In this document: positions 53,360 to 55,633 of the stretch, piece after piece
Position numbering within the stretch: position 1 is the first letter of the stretch
Layout: every line of letters begins with the position of its first letter
Origin: a bacterium
GTDB taxonomy: Bacteria; Verrucomicrobiota; Verrucomicrobiia; Limisphaerales; J093
Direction: 5' to 3'
NCBI GenBank assembly: GCA_021823625.1
Contig: JAKANS010000009.1
Location: 1-55,633 of the forward strand
Length of the DNA: 55,633 nucleotides
Program-made: the position numbers and the translations under genes
Notes under the pieces: model-generated
Database searches by the model: none
What the model was told of the DNA's origin: nothing
What the model saw: only the letters and a program-made list of their open reading frames with translations

Positions 53360-54905
53360 GGTCGTGTAGTTTTCAAAACCGGACAAGTTTGGGGTTTGTA
53401 GTTTTCAAAACCGGACTGGGTCACGTGGGGAGATTGGAGAACAGGACGACCGGTTTGGTTTTTGGGTCTGGTGGCGTTGCCAGCACGGAGTGGTGACCGG
53501 AGGGATGGTGGCAGAGCACGACGCGGGAGCCGGACGCAGCTTGGACGCGCAGCGGGAAGGAGCCGATGGGGATTCGGCCGTCGAGGCCCACGCGGACGGC
53601 GGTGCGCAGACTCCAGATGAACGGCCACCAGGGGCAGAGGGGCTTGGGACGCAGGACCGAGCGCTATTCTCGGAGGGCGAGGTCCCACGCCTTCTGCGGG
53701 GTCAGGCGGAGCTCGCGGTGGATCTCGTGCTGGTTGTGGTGGAGGCGCAGGGCCTGGACGTGGGGAGCGGCGTGGTCCAGATCGGCGATCTGTTCACTGG
53801 CGAAGTAGGCCGGCAGGCGCTGCCGCCAGAAGTGATGGGCGCGCTCGACCTTGCCCTTGGCCTGGGGGGGGGCGAAGCGGAAGGTGACCCCGTAGAAGTG
53901 CAGCGCCTGGCCCAGTTGGGTGAGGGCCTTGGGATCGTGGGTGAAGAAGAGGCTGTGGTTAATCGACGTAAAGTTCCAGGGGCAGACCATAACGGGCGAA
54001 CGCTTCGGGCAGCAGGTCGAAGTAAGCCAGCAGCGTTTCGCGCTGGTAGATCCGGGAGCCGGTGAAGACGCGGCTGCAATCGTCCAGGAGATTGAGCATG
54101 GGGAAAGCGTGGGCGCAGCCCGGGAACCAGTGGTTGGGGCGTGGCATCCAGTTGCCAGAGTTCGCCAATGCGGCTGCGTTGCCAGCGGCGGACCGGCGTC
54201 GGCGGACGGTGATTGGGTTTGGGATGGGCCAGGCCGTGGGCGATGGCCCAGCGACGGACCTGCGCCCGATCGAGCTTGAAGTGGCCGAGACGGAGCACTT
54301 CGCTGGCGGCAAAACTGTAGGAGGCCGGGGGCTGGCTCCCGAGTCGTTTGCGCAGCAGGGCTTCCCCGGGGGCGGACCAGGCGGGAGCGTGATCGCCTCC
54401 CGAAACGCCCGGCGTCCAGGTGGACTGCTGATGCTGGGCGCAGGCTTTGAGGTAGTCGGTGTAGCGCTCGTAGAATCGGCTGCGGGAGAGCCCCAGCCGT
54501 TGCGCCGCCGCCAGCGCGTGGAGGCGGCCGGCACGGAAGTCGGCCAGGACCTGACGGATCAGGGGAGCGGCACAGCGATGGACCAGTTGGAGTTTTTCAT
54601 CGCCGCGAACCTAGCCGAGCCGGGGGACGCTGTCCCCCGGCCCCCTGGGATTTGTCGCCTTGGGGCTGCACCCGCAGGAGCCGGTTGGCCAGGGCGGCCC
54701 CGGTGAGGAACCGCCCCGGCTCCCGCGGTTTGCAGGCACTCACCGGCGCTCGGGTTGCGTCCCCGCAGAGCCCTATCCTCCGATGAGGCACCCCGGAGTC
54801 TACCCGTGCCGGCATCCGTTCCAAGAGAGGCAGCGCAAAAGTCCGGTTTTGATCGCACGTCCGGTTTTGCTGACTACAAAGTGTCCGGTTTTGCTCGCAC
54901 CCGAC
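53360..54905 (-). mobile_element. Insertion sequence with DDE (rve) transposase, inactive copy
   Basis: The element is about 1546 bp. The left end has two copies of TGTAGTTTTCAAAACCGGAC at 53365-53384 and 53397-53416; the right end has three inverted copies of the GTCCGGTTTTG core at 54841-54851, 54859-54869 and 54883-54893. Ends with repeated transposase-binding motifs occur in IS21- and IS481-type elements. It carries a single transposase gene on the minus strand and no helper gene. The flanking 16-17 bp direct repeats are perfect. Long duplications of up to about 15 bp are known for the IS481 family, so that family is a fair guess, but I cannot assign it firmly. Confidence 0.85.
53421..54600 (-). 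pseudogene. Integrase-core transposase with several lesions
   Basis: A roughly 390-codon gene broken at four places. After ATG 54600 the frame shifts within the first three codons (AAAAACTC; one more A would restore it). The next segment reads VHRCAAPLIRQVLADFR, LGLSRSRFYERYTDYL, then RIGELWQLDATP, with the first catalytic Asp. A C-run (ACGCCCCAAC) shifts the frame to NHWFPGCAHAFPMLNLLDDCSR and LLPEAFARYGLPLELYVD (second Asp). A TAA (GATTAACC) shifts it again to NHSLFFTHDPKALTQL and APPQAKGKVERAHHFW (catalytic Glu). An in-frame TAG at 53664 precedes a C-terminal beta domain (PWWPFIWSLRTAVRVGLDGRI...) that ends at 53421. All parts of the enzyme are otherwise well conserved, so the lesions are recent or are sequence errors in short runs. 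Confidence 0.85.
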
Positions 54906-54922
54906 ACAAATCAAGGGATGGG
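54906..54922. repeat. Target duplication, right copy
   Basis: Identical to 53343-53359. Here it still joins the native start of the esterase gene. Confidence 0.9.
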
Positions 54923-54929
54923 CTTTCAT
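54906..54929 (-). pseudogene. Detached 5' end of the esterase gene
   Basis: From the ATG at 54929 the frame reads MKAHPLIC before it enters the insertion sequence. Spliced to 53342 and below, it continues CLMLTAAVPVFGADA, restoring the signal peptide of the esterase at 52260. Confidence 0.85.
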
Positions 54930-55007
54930 GGTGCGAGGGTTGTAAAGGCACCGAACCCCGCGCACAAAGCAAAACGCTCTACTGTGAAAGCCGGCGGGGC
55001 GACACTT

Positions 55008-55034
55008 GGTGGGGCGAGACTTCGTCGAGCCCTG
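55008..55034. repeat. Direct repeat GGTGGGGCGAGA..CGTCGAGCCCTG, copy 1
   Basis: Matches 55173-55199 at 25 of 27 bases. The unit is likely a dispersed intergenic repeat of this genome. Confidence 0.7.
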
Positions 55035-55172
55035 CAATTCCAGCCACAGAGGCACTGAGGCTCGGAGTTTGAATGAGGAATGCAGGAAAACCGGAATGCC
55101 CAGACCGCAGTTCCTGACTTCCTGAGTTCCTCAGTGGGTCTCTGCGTCTCCGCGACTCTGTGGCAGTTCCAA

Positions 55173-55199
55173 GGTGGGGCGAGAGTCCGTCGAGCCCTG
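55173..55199. repeat. Direct repeat GGTGGGGCGAGA..CGTCGAGCCCTG, copy 2
   Basis: Partner of 55008-55034, 139 bases further on, in the same orientation. Confidence 0.7.
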
Positions 55200-55339
55200 A
55201 CTTCTCAGTCGAAAAGCAACCGTTCGCATCAACCGCCATGATCTCCGTTGCCGTGCTGATCGAGAAGTCTGGACTCACTACTAATACCAGGTTAAGAGTT
55301 ACCCTGTATCCCTGAACTGGGTCTGACACCAAACCAAGG

Positions 55340-55633
55340 GCAGCAGCCGGAGAGTCTAATCCGCGCCGCCTGCAAAGCGCGGCGGGTTTGCGGCAGCGTC
55401 GCACCAGAAGTTTTTTTTAGCGCGCACCTGTTCCTGACGCCGGAACGCAAAGGCCAGCGACACCAGCGTCACAAGAGGGTGCCAGCCCAGCCAGGGACGC
55501 CCCTCGTTGCCGAGTTCGGCCAAGGGCGAGGAGGAGTTGGGCTTGGGTTCGGGCCCCGGCCCGGCGCCGCAGGCGCTTGACTTGGCTCCGCAGCATCCCC
55601 AGGGGGTTCCGATCCGGGGAATAAGCCGGCCGG
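55340..55633 (-). pseudogene. DDE transposase C-terminal remnant (IS701-like), runs off the right edge
   Basis: Minus-strand reading gives AELGNEGRPWLGWHPLVTLVSLAFAF, close to the LGLDHFEGRSWRGWHHHVTL...LAYAFL end of IS701-type transposases. An eight-A run (55411-55418 on the plus strand as T8) follows. In the frame as read, the protein ends FAGGAD and stops near 55356; shifting one base at the A-run gives TLPQTRRALQAARIRL, which looks more like the family's true end. The sequence further upstream is degenerate. It is partial and probably dead. Confidence 0.55.

Larger units (their letters stand above)
54930..55380. other. Non-coding, repeat-rich region
   Basis: This is the original upstream region of the split esterase gene and must hold its promoter, which I cannot place. 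It contains a 27-base direct repeat (25 of 27 identical) at 55008-55034 and 55173-55199 and a facing pair GCCACAGAG (about 55044) and CTCTGTGGC (about 55156). Frames here are not coding. It runs into a transposase remnant. Confidence 0.5.

Overview
The window is GC-rich (by eye a little over 60 percent G+C) and looks like the chromosome of a Verrucomicrobiota bacterium, most likely the Pedosphaerales/Limisphaerales side. The clues are two free-standing pseudopilin-like proteins with the [13 protein letters not shown] leader, a large FG-GAP protein, a DUF2723-plus-TPR membrane protein, a DUF5916 barrel protein, many genes without a Shine-Dalgarno sequence, and intergenic gaps filled with REP-like palindromes. 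The placement is inferred from gene style; there is no rRNA or tRNA here to test it.

Layout. 1-2945: outer-membrane barrel (5' end outside the window), metal-binding protein and ABC permease of a Zn/Mn-type uptake operon, with no ATPase visible. 2946-3600: decayed repeats and an IS630 remnant. 3598-7653 (minus): spermidine-synthase-like membrane protein, a BrnT-type toxin-antitoxin pair, and a type I phosphomannose-isomerase-like cupin protein whose 3' end is duplicated on the far side of the toxin-antitoxin pair. 8133-11668: secreted DUF5916 and PHP-domain proteins. 11884-13708: zinc-ribbon protein divergent from a RumA-type RNA methyltransferase. 13762-18848: surface-glycan group (DUF2723/TPR, GT4 glycosyltransferase, WecA-type initiating transferase). 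18888-22461 (minus): PabB, PabC, an Ala-rich lipoprotein and a YhbY RNA-binding protein. 22683-24402: RibBA and RibH. 24485-37391: FucP-type sugar porter, two pseudopilins, S15-type hydrolase, FG-GAP protein, FHA protein, MFS porter and a secreted glycoamylase-like enzyme. 37496-43956: AddB-like helicase-nuclease, ParB without ParA, PfkB-type kinase, peptide deformylase. 44081-50700: TetR regulator with a clear operator and an efflux operon in which the RND pump and the TolC-like outer-membrane factor are one 1551-residue reading frame. 50813-53351: GNAT acetyltransferase, GATase-like protein and an esterase. 53343-55633: an insertion sequence that has split the esterase signal peptide, and a second transposase remnant running off the right edge.

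The strongest candidates for something new are the RND-outer-membrane-factor fusion, with an internal lipoprotein signal at the junction, and the toxin-antitoxin pair bracketed by copies of its neighbour's 3' end. Also notable are a perfect 51-bp palindrome read through in frame inside addB, and an insertion sequence with an unusually long 16-17 bp target duplication whose transposase has several lesions although the duplication is still perfect.
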